NCBI GenBank assembly: GCA_017746715.1
Contig: JAGHZQ010000088.1
Span: 1-64,000 of the forward strand
DNA: 64,000 nucleotides
DNA from: Cyanobacteria bacterium SBLK
GTDB taxonomy: Bacteria; Cyanobacteriota; Cyanobacteriia; Cyanobacteriales; Spirulinaceae
Direction of reading: 5' to 3'
In this document: positions 25,196-33,371 of the stretch, piece by piece
Numbering within the stretch: position 1 is the first letter of the stretch
Layout: every line of letters starts with the position of its first letter
Position numbers and translations under genes: made by a program
Notes under the pieces: generated by a model
What the model was told of the DNA's origin: nothing
The model's database searches: none
Seen by the model: only the letters and a program-made list of their open reading frames with translations

Positions 25196-25639
25196 TGCTA
25201 GTTCGGGTTAAAAAGAGGCAATTATTAAAAACGTTAGGATGTTGATAAATCTTTGCCCAGAACCGTAAGTTTTCTGGGGGGCTAGCCCCACTTCGGCGCT
25301 GCTCAGTGACCGCCCAGACCCCAACAGGGCGCATTCCCTCTCTTGGTGCGCGTTCCCTTGCGACTTTCGTCGTCGCGGGGTCGCACCGCTTGCGTCTGTC
25401 TTGGTCAGCATTCCCTTGCGTCTGTCGCCGACGCGGGGTCTGATCGCTTTCGCCGACGCGGGGTCGCCCTGCCATTGGGAGCGGTTACGACGCCCCCAAA
25501 CCCCCCCCGTAGGGCTTCGCTATATTTTGATTGTCTCTATCCCGAAAAGTGTTTTTCTAACCCCTAAGAATGAGCACTACACTTCGGTTCAGAGTTTTTA
25601 TGAATGTGTACTCTTTAAACGGATTTGAGATTAGATTAA
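25196..25639. other. GC-rich repetitive gap between gene blocks
   Basis: Two near-identical phrases (CCCTTGCG...CGACGCGGGGTC) recur between about 25340 and 25470, and a copy of a common cyanobacterial dispersed sequence (GGGGGCTAGCCCCACTTCGGCG) lies at 25275. Open frames on both strands follow the repeats and are not credible genes. Confidence 0.6.
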
Positions 25640-25981
25640 TTATTTGGGAAAAGAGCATTCAACAGTCACTTTGAGATTGCATTCTCCACTACTTTTGGTG
25701 ATGTAGGGAACGCCACCTTCTCCGGCAACTTTGATACCGAATTCTAGCGTGACTTTATCGACATTGGCGTTTGCCATTTCTTTAAATGCGTCGAGGCTGT
25801 AGGTAGCATAGGCGCGAATCGTGCCTTTCAGGGCTTGAAATTGTCGCAGGGCAACATCTTTAACACCTTTGGAAACACGGGTGGGTTCTTCGGAAAGCAT
25901 GGGAGAAGCGGAAATTTCCTCTTCTGCTTCAATGTAAATAATGGTTCCGTCGTCGAGTTCGATTGGAGCTAAGTGAGCCAT
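25640..25981 (-). CDS. Trypco1-domain (CU044_2847 family) protein
   Basis: A 113-aa single-domain protein. It starts with IELDDGTIIYIEAEEE, has a central helix (KDVALRQFQALKGTIRA), and ends with KVTLEFGIKVAGEGG and a Cys-containing strand. This is the pattern of the trypsin-co-occurring domain Trypco1, described in predicted NTP-dependent conflict systems that combine trypsin- or caspase-like proteases with STAND NTPases. It is divergent from a caspase-nSTAND gene 135 bp away, which supports a joint function, perhaps as adaptor, sensor or protease target. Its molecular role is undetermined. Confidence 0.82.
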   Translation of the reverse strand: MAHLAPIELDDGTIIYIEAEEEISASPMLSEEPTRVSKGVKDVALRQFQALKGTIRAYATYSLDAFKEMANANVDKVTLEFGIKVAGEGGVPYITKSSGECNLKVTVECSFPK

Positions 25982-25983
25982 TT

Positions 25984-26011
25984 CAGTTATCAGTTATCAG
26001 TTATCAGTTAT
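25984..26011. repeat. heptanucleotide repeat (CAGTTAT)4
   Basis: Four CAGTTAT heptamers lie 3 bp upstream of the Trypco1 start codon, inside the shared divergent promoter region. The same motif sits upstream of lptB at 51396-51423. It replaces any normal SD for the Trypco1 gene. Confidence 0.85.
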
Positions 26012-26115
26012 CAATCCCACCTGTTTTAGCAGGATATTTGGCATACCGTTAAAATCAATTTAATCGAGAACAAATCTTTTGAAAAGCGATCGCACCCTAA
26101 ATCCCTATTTTGCCC

Positions 26116-29100
26116 ATGAGTCGCGATGCCCTGATTGTTGGAATTAATCATTACAAATCCTTGCGAAAACTGCAAGCTCCGGCTCGGGATGCAGAAGCGA
26201 TCGCGCAACGATTGGCGAAAGATGGAGAGTTTCGCATCATTCGACTGCCCGAGAAGTTGGAGGAAGGGGAGGAAATAAAGCCCGTTATTTCGGAAACGGC
26301 TTCGGTTTCGCAAATGCAGTTGGAACAGGCATTAGAACGACTTTTTCGACCGAATAGCAAGCAAGCACCGGAAACGGCACTCTTTTATTTTTCCGGTCAC
26401 GGGATACCGGATGAGAAGGGCTACGATAAGGGCTATTTGGCGGCGAGCGATACTAATCCCGAAAATCCTCGCACGGGGCTTTCCCTACGGTGGCTGCATT
26501 GGCTGCTGTCGGAAAGTCCGATTAAACGGCAAATCGTCTGGTTGGATTGCTGTCATAGCGGTTCGCTGATTGTTAATGTGGGGGCGGCAAATCCGGGGAA
26601 TGGCGAGAGCCGCGATCGCTGTTTTATCGCGTCTTCACGGGATTTTGAGGAGTCTTGGGAAGACCTGAACAGTCCTTATAGCGTGCTGACGAAAGCGCTT
26701 TTGGAGGGGTTGGAGCCGACGCGCTTGCCCGGTCGGTGGATCGATACTTTTGCGCTGGCAGATTATGTGAATCAGGCATTGAAGGGGGAGTTACAAACTC
26801 CCGTTTGTACGAATTTTGGCGAGGCGATTCCTTTGACGATGGCTCTTCGGGTGCGAGAGGCGATCGCGGTGACGGGTCCAAAGGATGCGGGGAAATGTCC
26901 TTACAAGGGGTTGGAGTTCTTCGATTGCAATGAGGAGGATCCTCAATATTTTTTCGGGCGCGATCGCCTGACGGGGGAGCTTTTGGATCGGGTACGAACT
27001 AACAATTTTCTTGCGTTGGTGGGGGCTTCGGGAAATGGGAAATCTTCGGTGTTGCGAGCGGGTTTGCTGCATCAACTCAAACTAGGGCGACGATTGGCAG
27101 GAAGTGAGAAATGGAAAATTCTCATGATGCGTCCCGATCGCCAGCCGATGCAAAATTTGGCTCTCGCTTTTGTGTATGAGGACTTATCGGATTTGGAGCG
27201 GGCGAAACAGTTAGATGAGGCTCTGGGGCTGTTGGAGAAGGGGGCGGCGGGGTTGCGGTTGCTGGTAGAGGCTTCGACTGCGCCGCGCGTGGTTCTGGCG
27301 ATCGACCAGTTTGAGGAGGTGTTTATCCGTTGTGAGGATATAGGAGAGCGAGAGGCGTTTTTGGCTTGTTTGATGGGGGCTTTGTCGGAGGAGAATGGGA
27401 AGTTTTGCCTGATTTTGGCCATGCGATCGGATTTCGTGGGGAAATGCCTAGAGCGGGAGTATAGCGGTCTGGCGCGGCGAGTACAAGGGCAAATGGTCGG
27501 AGTTTTGCCGATGCAGCCAGAGGAGCTAAAAGCGGCAATTTGCGAACCAGCAAAGGCAGTGGGGTTAGAACTGGAATCGGCTTTAGTGAGGGAGATTTTG
27601 GAGGATATTGCGGGCGCTCCGGGGAGTTTGCCCCTGTTACAATACGCCCTGAAGGAGTTATGGCAGCAGCGTCAAGAGAATCGCTTGGTTTTGAGTGCTT
27701 ATCACGCTTCTGGCGGCATTCGCGGTACCTTGGATAAGCGAGCTACGGACCTCTACAACAGTTTTGCACCGGAGGAACAGGAAACGGTGCGGCATATTTT
27801 CCAGCAGTTGACCCAATTGGGAGAAGGGGCGGAAGATACGCGGCGGCGGGTGTTTCTGGGGAATTTGGTGGCAGAACCCCATCACTCGGCGGCACGGGTT
27901 GAGAAAGTAATAGATCGCCTTGCCAGTCCGGAAAATCGCCTTTTAGTGACTGGGGAGGTGAGAAGTAAGGGGGATGAGTCGGCGCGGCTGGCAGTTGTGG
28001 ATGTGGCGCACGAGGCGTTAATTCGCCATTGGCGGCTGTTGCAGCGGTGGATTGAGGGAAATCGCGATTTACTGCGACAACAGCGCAAAATTGAGGCGGG
28101 GGCTGTGGTTTGGCGGGAGGGAGGGGAGCGATCGGGATACCTTTTGCAAGGGTTGCCTTTAACCGAGGCGATCGCTTTTGGGAAGGAGCACGGCGATCGG
28201 TTTCCCTTGTCTGAGTCTACAAAAGTGTTTGTTAAGCGAAGCATCCAACACCGCTTTTGGAGTCGTGTAAAAACTGCGAGTTGGTTGATTATTCCGGCAT
28301 TGTTTTTGGTTGGAGTCGTAGAGTTCAATCTTCGCGAAAACAGTGTTAAAGCAGATTATAGAGCTTTAGACCAAGAAGATACTTATGAGGAAAAACAAGC
28401 TGTTGAAAATTTAGTGCGAGGGTGTGGTATGGGGCGGTTGATATTACTTCCAGTCTACATAACAGAACGTCTATTTGGGAATTGTCGTTCTTTGGTTCAG
28501 GCACCATTAACAAAAGCAAAACTTAATCTTGCCTATCTCAGGAGTGCTGACCTTAGAAATGTCGATCTCAGAGATGCCGAGCTTGTCAATGCTCTACTTA
28601 GTGGTGCCGATCTTAGAAATGCTGACCTCAGAGATACCGATCTTAGCTTTGCTGTACTCAACTTTACTCTTCTCAATGAAGCCAATCTTAGAAACACCGA
28701 TCTGAGTAATGCTATCCTTGGCAATGCTGACCTCAGAAATGCCGATCTTAGAGATACTGACCTCAGCAATACTGACTTCACAGATGCTCTTCTTGATGGT
28801 GCCAATCTTAATAGAGCTAAACTTAACAGTGCTAATCTTTATAGAACATACCTCATTAATACATACTTCAATAACGCTAACTTCAGAGATACCGATCTTA
28901 GTCTTGCTCCCCTCAACAATACGATTTTTCTCAATACGGACTTGAGAAATACGACAGGACTTACTCAAAAACAATTACAAGGAGATTTACATCCATTCGT
29001 CTGCAATTCTCCTTTACCTAAAGGTTTTAAGATTGATTTAGATCGAGATTGCGATCGCCTACCCCCAGTCTTGAGAGAAAGATATCCAGATAAATTTAAA

Positions 29101-29157
29101 ACGATTGAAGAAGCAAAAGAATATGTAAAAGAAGCGAGACAAGAGAAATGGGAATAG
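26116..29157 (+). CDS. caspase-nSTAND NTPase-pentapeptide repeat protein
   Basis: A 1013-aa signalling protein from ATG 26116 (a TTG six bases earlier is rejected). The N-terminal caspase p20-like domain (about 1-240) has the catalytic dyad H95 (YFSGHG) and C146 (DCCHSG). The nSTAND1 NTPase starts at CPYKGLEFFDCNEEDPQYFFGRD (split motif, about 261-283), with Walker A GASGNGKSS (303-311) and Walker B-like AIDQFEE (395-401). One membrane helix lies at about 718-735 (SWLIIPALFLVGVVEF). Residues about 800-945 are pentapeptide repeats of A(D/N)LRN type, forming a right-handed beta helix. Such proteins are thought to sense a trigger, oligomerise and activate the protease, often causing cell death. 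Confidence 0.9.
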   Translation: MSRDALIVGINHYKSLRKLQAPARDAEAIAQRLAKDGEFRIIRLPEKLEEGEEIKPVISETASVSQMQLEQALERLFRPNSKQAPETALFYFSGHGIPDEKGYDKGYLAASDTNPENPRTGLSLRWLHWLLSESPIKRQIVWLDCCHSGSLIVNVGAANPGNGESRDRCFIASSRDFEESWEDLNSPYSVLTKALLEGLEPTRLPGRWIDTFALADYVNQALKGELQTPVCTNFGEAIPLTMALRVREAIAVTGPKDAGKCPYKGLEFFDCNEEDPQYFFGRDRLTGELLDRVRTNNFLALVGASGNGKSSVLRAGLLHQLKLGRRLAGSEKWKILMMRPDRQPMQNLALAFVYEDLSDLERAKQLDEALGLLEKGAAGLRLLVEASTAPRVVLAIDQFEEVFIRCEDIGEREAFLACLMGALSEENGKFCLILAMRSDFVGKCLEREYSGLARRVQGQMVGVLPMQPEELKAAICEPAKAVGLELESALVREILEDIAGAPGSLPLLQYALKELWQQRQENRLVLSAYHASGGIRGTLDKRATDLYNSFAPEEQETVRHIFQQLTQLGEGAEDTRRRVFLGNLVAEPHHSAARVEKVIDRLASPENRLLVTGEVRSKGDESARLAVVDVAHEALIRHWRLLQRWIEGNRDLLRQQRKIEAGAVVWREGGERSGYLLQGLPLTEAIAFGKEHGDRFPLSESTKVFVKRSIQHRFWSRVKTASWLIIPALFLVGVVEFNLRENSVKADYRALDQEDTYEEKQAVENLVRGCGMGRLILLPVYITERLFGNCRSLVQAPLTKAKLNLAYLRSADLRNVDLRDAELVNALLSGADLRNADLRDTDLSFAVLNFTLLNEANLRNTDLSNAILGNADLRNADLRDTDLSNTDFTDALLDGANLNRAKLNSANLYRTYLINTYFNNANFRDTDLSLAPLNNTIFLNTDLRNTTGLTQKQLQGDLHPFVCNSPLPKGFKIDLDRDCDRLPPVLRERYPDKFKTIEEAKEYVKEARQEKWE

Positions 29158-29164
29158 CGACAAT

Positions 29165-29341
29165 CTATACAGAAACTTTTTTTAATCGTTTTAAACGCTG
29201 TTCTCTGAGATTTTGTTCTAAGAGATATATAACTTCTTGTAACTCTAAACCTGCAATTTCCATTTGCTGGCAAGCTGTATGAACCTTGCTTAAAGTCTGT
29301 CTAACTTTTTCGGGATTGGGAACAAATGGAGTGTTAGTCAT
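29165..29341 (-). CDS. 58-aa helical/coiled-coil protein, unknown
   Basis: A 58-codon frame (MTNTPFVPNPEKVRQTLSKV at the start, EQRLKRLKKVSV at the end), convergent with the caspase gene and 7 bp from its stop codon. It is strongly amphipathic: a helix with Leu/Ile heptads at about 12-45, then a basic tail. There is no clear SD. Codon use looks coding. It could be a small partner of the caspase module or a remnant of the toxin-antitoxin locus nearby; I do not recognise it. Confidence 0.5.
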   Translation of the reverse strand: MTNTPFVPNPEKVRQTLSKVHTACQQMEIAGLELQEVIYLLEQNLREQRLKRLKKVSV

Positions 29342-29419
29342 GAGTTTAAATTCTAATCGAGTTTATCGGGTGAATTTACACAATTTTTTAGGGTGCATCC
29401 CAAAAATGTAAATCTATTT

Positions 29420-29538
29420 AGCCTTGGATTCAAATCCAAGGCTCAAAGTGAAAACCCGTTAAAACGGGTTAATATAAAGGTGATATTCTAGCCTGCTTTA
29501 GCTGGCTTTAGTTTTCAGCCAAGAATTTGAATTCTTGG
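29420..29538. repeat. cluster of perfect palindromes (dispersed mobile-type repeat)
   Basis: Three perfect stem-loops follow each other: AGCCTTGGATT/AATCCAAGGCT (29420-29443), AACCCGTT/AACGGGTT (29453-29470) and CCAAGAATT/AATTCTTGG (29519-29538). An imperfect AGCCTGCTTTAGCTGGCT lies between the last two. Such clusters are interspersed repeats in cyanobacteria. This one has entered a hicB gene (29498-29608). Confidence 0.8.
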
Positions 29539-29608
29539 GACTTTGCTTTGCTTCTGCCCAATATCCTCCCTCTTCTGCTTCATGAACGATCGCTTTAATT
29601 TTCATCAT
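29498..29608 (-). pseudogene. hicB-type antitoxin gene cut off by a palindromic repeat
   Basis: Minus-strand ATG 29606-29608 opens MMKIKAIVHEAEEGGYWAEA, the standard start of cyanobacterial HicB-like antitoxins. The next residues should be the VPALPGC-type strand, but the frame runs into the palindrome cluster and stops after 36 codons. No hicA is seen beside it. The gene is therefore a remnant of a type II toxin-antitoxin locus. Confidence 0.75.
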
Positions 29609-29752
29609 CGTGTAAATTGTGCTTTGTCTTTTTAATTGTATGCTATTTTTTCATTTTAGCGATCGCTACTAATAATTGTTCGCGAACAAAAGCGATCGTC
29701 CAACTCTGAAAAAATTAGTCATAATTAAGGTAGAGTAACAAGGAGTAAAATC

Positions 29753-30196
29753 ATGCCAACCGCAACAGAAGCACCAATGGGCAAAATCATCACGACACTA
29801 ACGATAATCAATCGCATCGATCAAGCCAATGCAAAACAAGGGTTAATCCCAGTAGACCAAGTGCGATCGCTAACTCTAAATAATGTCCTTGTCGATACAG
29901 GTGCAACAACTTTATGCTTGCCTCCAGAAGCGATCGCAAAACTTGGACTAGAACTCCTCAAAGAAGTCGATGTAACTACAGCAACGGGATTGAGTAAAGC
30001 CAGAATTTTTCAAGATGCGAAAATCTCTTTACTCGGTCGAGAAGGAACATTTGAATGTGTCGAATTACCGGGAGGAACAGACCCGTTATTAGGCGTTATT
30101 CCCATGGAAGCATTAGGAATAGAACCCGATTTACACAATCAAAAATTAAAACTCTTACCCTCCGAATCCCAAGATACTTATTTAACCATTCTCTAA
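29753..30196 (+). CDS. retropepsin-like aspartic protease family protein
   Basis: A 147-aa single-domain clan AA aspartic protease. The catalytic LVDTGATTLCLP lies at about 45-56, and the second conserved strand region (PLLGVIPMEALGIEPD) at about 110-125. Members of this bacterial family act as dimers; natural substrates are mostly unknown. An AAGGAG-like site precedes the ATG (acaaggagtaaaATC region). It is a standalone gene downstream of the broken hicB. Confidence 0.85.
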   Translation: MPTATEAPMGKIITTLTIINRIDQANAKQGLIPVDQVRSLTLNNVLVDTGATTLCLPPEAIAKLGLELLKEVDVTTATGLSKARIFQDAKISLLGREGTFECVELPGGTDPLLGVIPMEALGIEPDLHNQKLKLLPSESQDTYLTIL

Positions 30197-30511
30197 ATTA
30201 AAAGCGATCGCATTGATAATTGCTCGTGGAACAGTACAATTACATTTTTGATCGAAGGGAAGCGATCGCAAGCATTCGACCATTTTTGAATTCAAAATTC
30301 AAAGTTCAAAAAATGAAAAAAGTAATTTTGAACTCACTAATTCTGAGTACAGGCTTCCACTGATTGCCATTTTGAATTGATAATTTTGAATTTTGAATTG
30401 ATTTGACTATTCTTCTCGGGAAGTGGCTAGCGTTGTAAGATGGAGGAGAGATTCCCCTAAATTTCCCTTGAAAAGGAAACTGAGGAGATGGCAATTTGTC
30501 GCTAAAATCCC
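30197..30511. other. 315-bp gap with TTGAATT-type repeats, no gene seen
   Basis: Copies of the string TTTTGAATT and its complement AATTCAAAA lie at about 30285-30310 and 30370-30400 and can pair. No open frame with ribosome signals is present. The right side must hold the promoter of the next gene. Confidence 0.5.
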
Positions 30512-32257
30512 ATGCAGCCCGTAGACTTTACCACTCTCACCGCAATTTGTTCGGACATAAGATCGCGTTGGATTCCGGCGCGAGTCGAACAGGTTTATCA
30601 GCGCGACGTTCACACGATTTTTATTGCCCTGCGAACTCTCAAAGGACGGGGATGGCTGACGATTTGCTGGCATCCTCAAGCTGCGCGAATCTGTTTGGGG
30701 AGTCCTCCCCCGCGCGATCGCGATACCTTTACCTTTAGCGATCAATTGCGGCATCAGTTGAATAAGTTGGCATTAACCGCGATCGCCCCGGTTTCAACCT
30801 GGGAACGGGTTATCGATCTGCAATTCGCCCAACGTCCCGACGATCCCCCCCTATGGCATCTTTACGTGGAAGTGATGGGCAAATACAGCAATGCAATTTT
30901 GACGGATGGGCGCGATCGCATCGTTACGGTAGCGCATCAAGTGAGTGCCAAACAGTCTCGAGTTCGCACGGTACAAACAGGACAACCTTACGAACTTCCT
31001 CCCTCGCTTCTCGGAGATACGCCCAATTTAGAAGAAAGCCGAGAACGATGGCAAGAACGAGTTAGCCTCGTACCGGGAGCGATCGCGAAACAATTGGTCA
31101 AGATTTATCGCGGGTTGAGTCCTACTCTAGCAAATTCAATAGCGGAAGCGGCAGGGATCGAACCCTCGCGATCGACAGAAGATTTAAGCGATCGAGCATG
31201 GGAAAGTTTATTTCAATGCTGGCAAGAATGGCTCGAGGCGATCGCGACGGGAAATTTTACTCCCGGATGGACGGAAAAAGGCTATACGGTTTTGCCTTGG
31301 GGATCGATCGAACCAGAACCAAACGTGCAAGTATTACTCGATCGCTACTATAGCGAGGGCTGGAATCGCCAACAATTTCAGCAGTTACATCACCAAATCG
31401 CCCAAAAACTCAAGAATATCGGCAAGAAATTAGGACAGAAGGCACAAGGATTTCGCGATCGCCTCGCACAATCGGAAGATGCAGAGATCTATCGCACCCG
31501 AGGGGATTTGTTGATGGCATATTTGCATCAATGGCAACCAGGAATGAAATCGATTGCCCTTGCAGATTTCGAGACGGGAGAACCCGTTAAAATTCCCCTC
31601 AACCCGGAAAAAAACGCCGTCCAGAATGCCCAAACTCTATACAAAAAGCACCAAAAACTCAAACGCGCCCGAGAGGCGATCGCGCCGCTTTTGGAGGAAG
31701 TCGAAACGGAAATCCAATATTTAGAACAGGTAGAGGAGGCTTTAAATCAGTTAGATCGCGATCGCGGCGAGGAAGATTTACAGGCTTTAAAGGAGATTCG
31801 CGATGAATTGGTACAACAGGGATATTTAGAAGCGAGAAAGGGGGAAACCAGCAAGGGACGCGATCGCCCCAAGGAATCTCAACCCCATTGTTATCAAACC
31901 CCCTCGGGTTTTGAAGTCTGGATCGGGCGCAACAATCGCCAAAACGATCGCCTTTCGTTTAACATTGCGGGGGATTACGACCTTTGGTTTCACGCTCAAG
32001 AAATTGCTGGCAGTCACGTTTTATTGCGCTTAAAACCGGGAACCGTAGCAGAAGAGACAGATTTGCAGTTTGCAGCAGATTTGGCGGCATATTACAGTCG
32101 GGGAAGACAAAGCGATCGGGTTCCGGTGGTTTATACGCGTCCCAAGTTTGTTTATAAACCCAAGGGAGCCAAACCGGGAATTGCGATTTATAAACGGGAG
32201 CAAGTGGTTTGGGGGCGATCGCAAAAAGCCAAAGAATATGTCAAAATACACCAGTAG
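30512..32257 (+). CDS. rqcH: RqcH (Rqc2/NFACT family) ribosome quality control protein
   Basis: A 581-aa NFACT protein. The NFACT-N domain (about 1-200) starts MQPVDFTTLTAICSDIRSRW and is followed by HhH-like and coiled-coil segments (about 370-440). The C-terminal NFACT-R domain has the hallmark YDLWFHAQEIAGSHVLLRL and GDYDLWF region. RqcH binds obstructed 50S subunits and recruits Ala-tRNA to add alanine tails for degradation. Older annotations call it fibronectin-binding protein A. Single-gene unit ended by a hairpin at 32272. Confidence 0.93.
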   Translation: MQPVDFTTLTAICSDIRSRWIPARVEQVYQRDVHTIFIALRTLKGRGWLTICWHPQAARICLGSPPPRDRDTFTFSDQLRHQLNKLALTAIAPVSTWERVIDLQFAQRPDDPPLWHLYVEVMGKYSNAILTDGRDRIVTVAHQVSAKQSRVRTVQTGQPYELPPSLLGDTPNLEESRERWQERVSLVPGAIAKQLVKIYRGLSPTLANSIAEAAGIEPSRSTEDLSDRAWESLFQCWQEWLEAIATGNFTPGWTEKGYTVLPWGSIEPEPNVQVLLDRYYSEGWNRQQFQQLHHQIAQKLKNIGKKLGQKAQGFRDRLAQSEDAEIYRTRGDLLMAYLHQWQPGMKSIALADFETGEPVKIPLNPEKNAVQNAQTLYKKHQKLKRAREAIAPLLEEVETEIQYLEQVEEALNQLDRDRGEEDLQALKEIRDELVQQGYLEARKGETSKGRDRPKESQPHCYQTPSGFEVWIGRNNRQNDRLSFNIAGDYDLWFHAQEIAGSHVLLRLKPGTVAEETDLQFAADLAAYYSRGRQSDRVPVVYTRPKFVYKPKGAKPGIAIYKREQVVWGRSQKAKEYVKIHQ

Positions 32258-32271
32258 TTTGGGATCGGTGG

Positions 32272-32290
32272 AACAAGCATCTTGCTTGTT
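32272..32290. terminator. perfect hairpin between convergent genes, terminator-like
   Basis: AACAAGC (32272-32278), loop ATCTT, GCTTGTT (32284-32290), then TCTCG. The arrangement (7-bp stem, 5-nt ATCTT/AAGAT loop, location between converging genes) is the same as at 6330-6348. A U-run is weak, so termination is inferred from position. Confidence 0.6.
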
Positions 32291-32305
32291 TCTCGTTAAA
32301 ATTAT

Positions 32306-32665
32306 CTAATCTAAATTCTCATTTTCATAAATATCCCACTCAATTTCGTTAGAAAATACTTTTGCATAATTCCAAGCATTGACCAAATCTGTTGCGGTAA
32401 TTGTTGGGTAATCATCCAGTAAATGAGCTTCGGATGCGCCCAAACGACGGGCATTGACCAAAACCCAAACGGGAATGCGCGTTTTTCCGACACAGGCGCG
32501 TCCTCCGCAGACTCTGGGGGTTTTTTCAATGCCGTTCCAACTATTGGCCAAACTTTGGGAGAGGATCTGAATAGCTCGGGCTTTCTCTTGGGGAGAAAGG
32601 GCTAGGAGTTGGGGTTCTATTTCTTTTAGGGTCACGATCGCGATCGCTCCTTCGATTCTTAACAA
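32306..32665 (-). CDS. DUF433 domain protein (antitoxin-like)
   Basis: Up to 119 aa; a GTG at 32633-32635 (VTLKEIEPQ) is a likely start because the preceding codons consist of HIP1 sequence. The C-terminal DUF433 domain is clear: TPRVCGGRACVGKTRIPVWVL, then LDDYPTITATDLVNAWNYA. DUF433 proteins have a winged-helix-like fold and often act as antitoxins to a PIN or DUF5615-type toxin. No toxin gene is adjacent, so it may be solitary. Confidence 0.8.
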   Translation of the reverse strand: MLRIEGAIAIVTLKEIEPQLLALSPQEKARAIQILSQSLANSWNGIEKTPRVCGGRACVGKTRIPVWVLVNARRLGASEAHLLDDYPTITATDLVNAWNYAKVFSNEIEWDIYENENLD

Positions 32666-32853
32666 TTAACAATTATTGTACTTCTTGGGGCGATGGGAGA
32701 GGCGATCGCAAATTCTTCAATTCATTTTTAGTATTCCTCTTTGTTGAGGGTTATTCATTTCATTGCAAAAAGAGAGCATTTTGATTTTTGAGCCAGTTGC
32801 TAAAGACTCAAATTTGAACGCTCTCGCTCTTTAAATTGGGCTAACATTGCTTT

Positions 32854-33138
32854 TTAACGATAGTAACGCTCTTCCAGCCAGCTTCTCAATTCTGTTTCTT
32901 CAGTACTGGAAAATGAAGAATTCGTTATGGGGTCGTAAGCCTGGTAGATTGGCTTTCCAGCACGATCGCGGCGCACTCGAATACGCGGTTCTTCGCTACC
33001 GGATAGGAAAGCAAAGAAATCATTGAGAAATTGCTTAAATCCGGCAGGAAATTCAAGCGATCGCGCAGATTTAGATTCGTTAAGATTGTAAATGCGCTCC
33101 AGTTTTTTTTGTGCCGTGCGAATGCTATAGTTTGTCAT
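32854..33138 (-). CDS. small hypothetical protein
   Basis: A 94-aa basic protein. Features seen: an N-terminal helix (TAQKKLERIYNLNESKS), a hydrophobic helix (GFKQFLNDFFAFLSG) and a strand pair RIRVRRDRAGKPIYQAYDP. The C-terminus is ELRSWLEERYYR. No family is recognised. A GAGAGC...GCTCTC imperfect inverted repeat at about 32771-32828 follows its stop codon and could act as terminator. Confidence 0.55.
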   Translation of the reverse strand: MTNYSIRTAQKKLERIYNLNESKSARSLEFPAGFKQFLNDFFAFLSGSEEPRIRVRRDRAGKPIYQAYDPITNSSFSSTEETELRSWLEERYYR

Positions 33139-33271
33139 AATTGAATGCTCGCTCCAGTGCTTTCCTCTGACAATTTCACTGTATCAATCGCAAAACCGAA
33201 TATTCAAAGCATGACATAGATATCTTCTATCGATAAAATCGATAGTTACCAGTTACCAGTCACCCGCGATG

Positions 33272-33313
33272 CCCTGAGACCGTTGAGCGAAGCCGAAACG
33301 AGCTTGTCGAAGG
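33272..33313. repeat. dispersed palindromic repeat, intergenic copy
   Basis: This 42-bp copy (CCCTGAGACCGTTGAGCGAA and onward to GAGCTTGTCGAAGG) is the complement of the one inserted in the gene at 2657. It lies upstream of the LysR gene next to AGTTACC heptamers at 33244-33262. A shorter related piece is at 56054-56074. Confidence 0.8.
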
Positions 33314-33371
33314 ATTATCAGCTATTAATCCCTAAGCCTTTATTCTCTACTCTCCTTTCTCCTTTCCTCCC

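Noticed and set aside
25149..25628. Short frames between the ADP-ribosylglycohydrolase and Trypco1 genes
   Set aside because: They follow GC-rich repeats, lack ribosome sites and resemble no protein.
28533..28974. Minus-strand frames rich in Ser/Leu/Arg or Ile/Ser/Lys
   Set aside because: They arise from the repetitive pentapeptide-coding DNA of the caspase protein.
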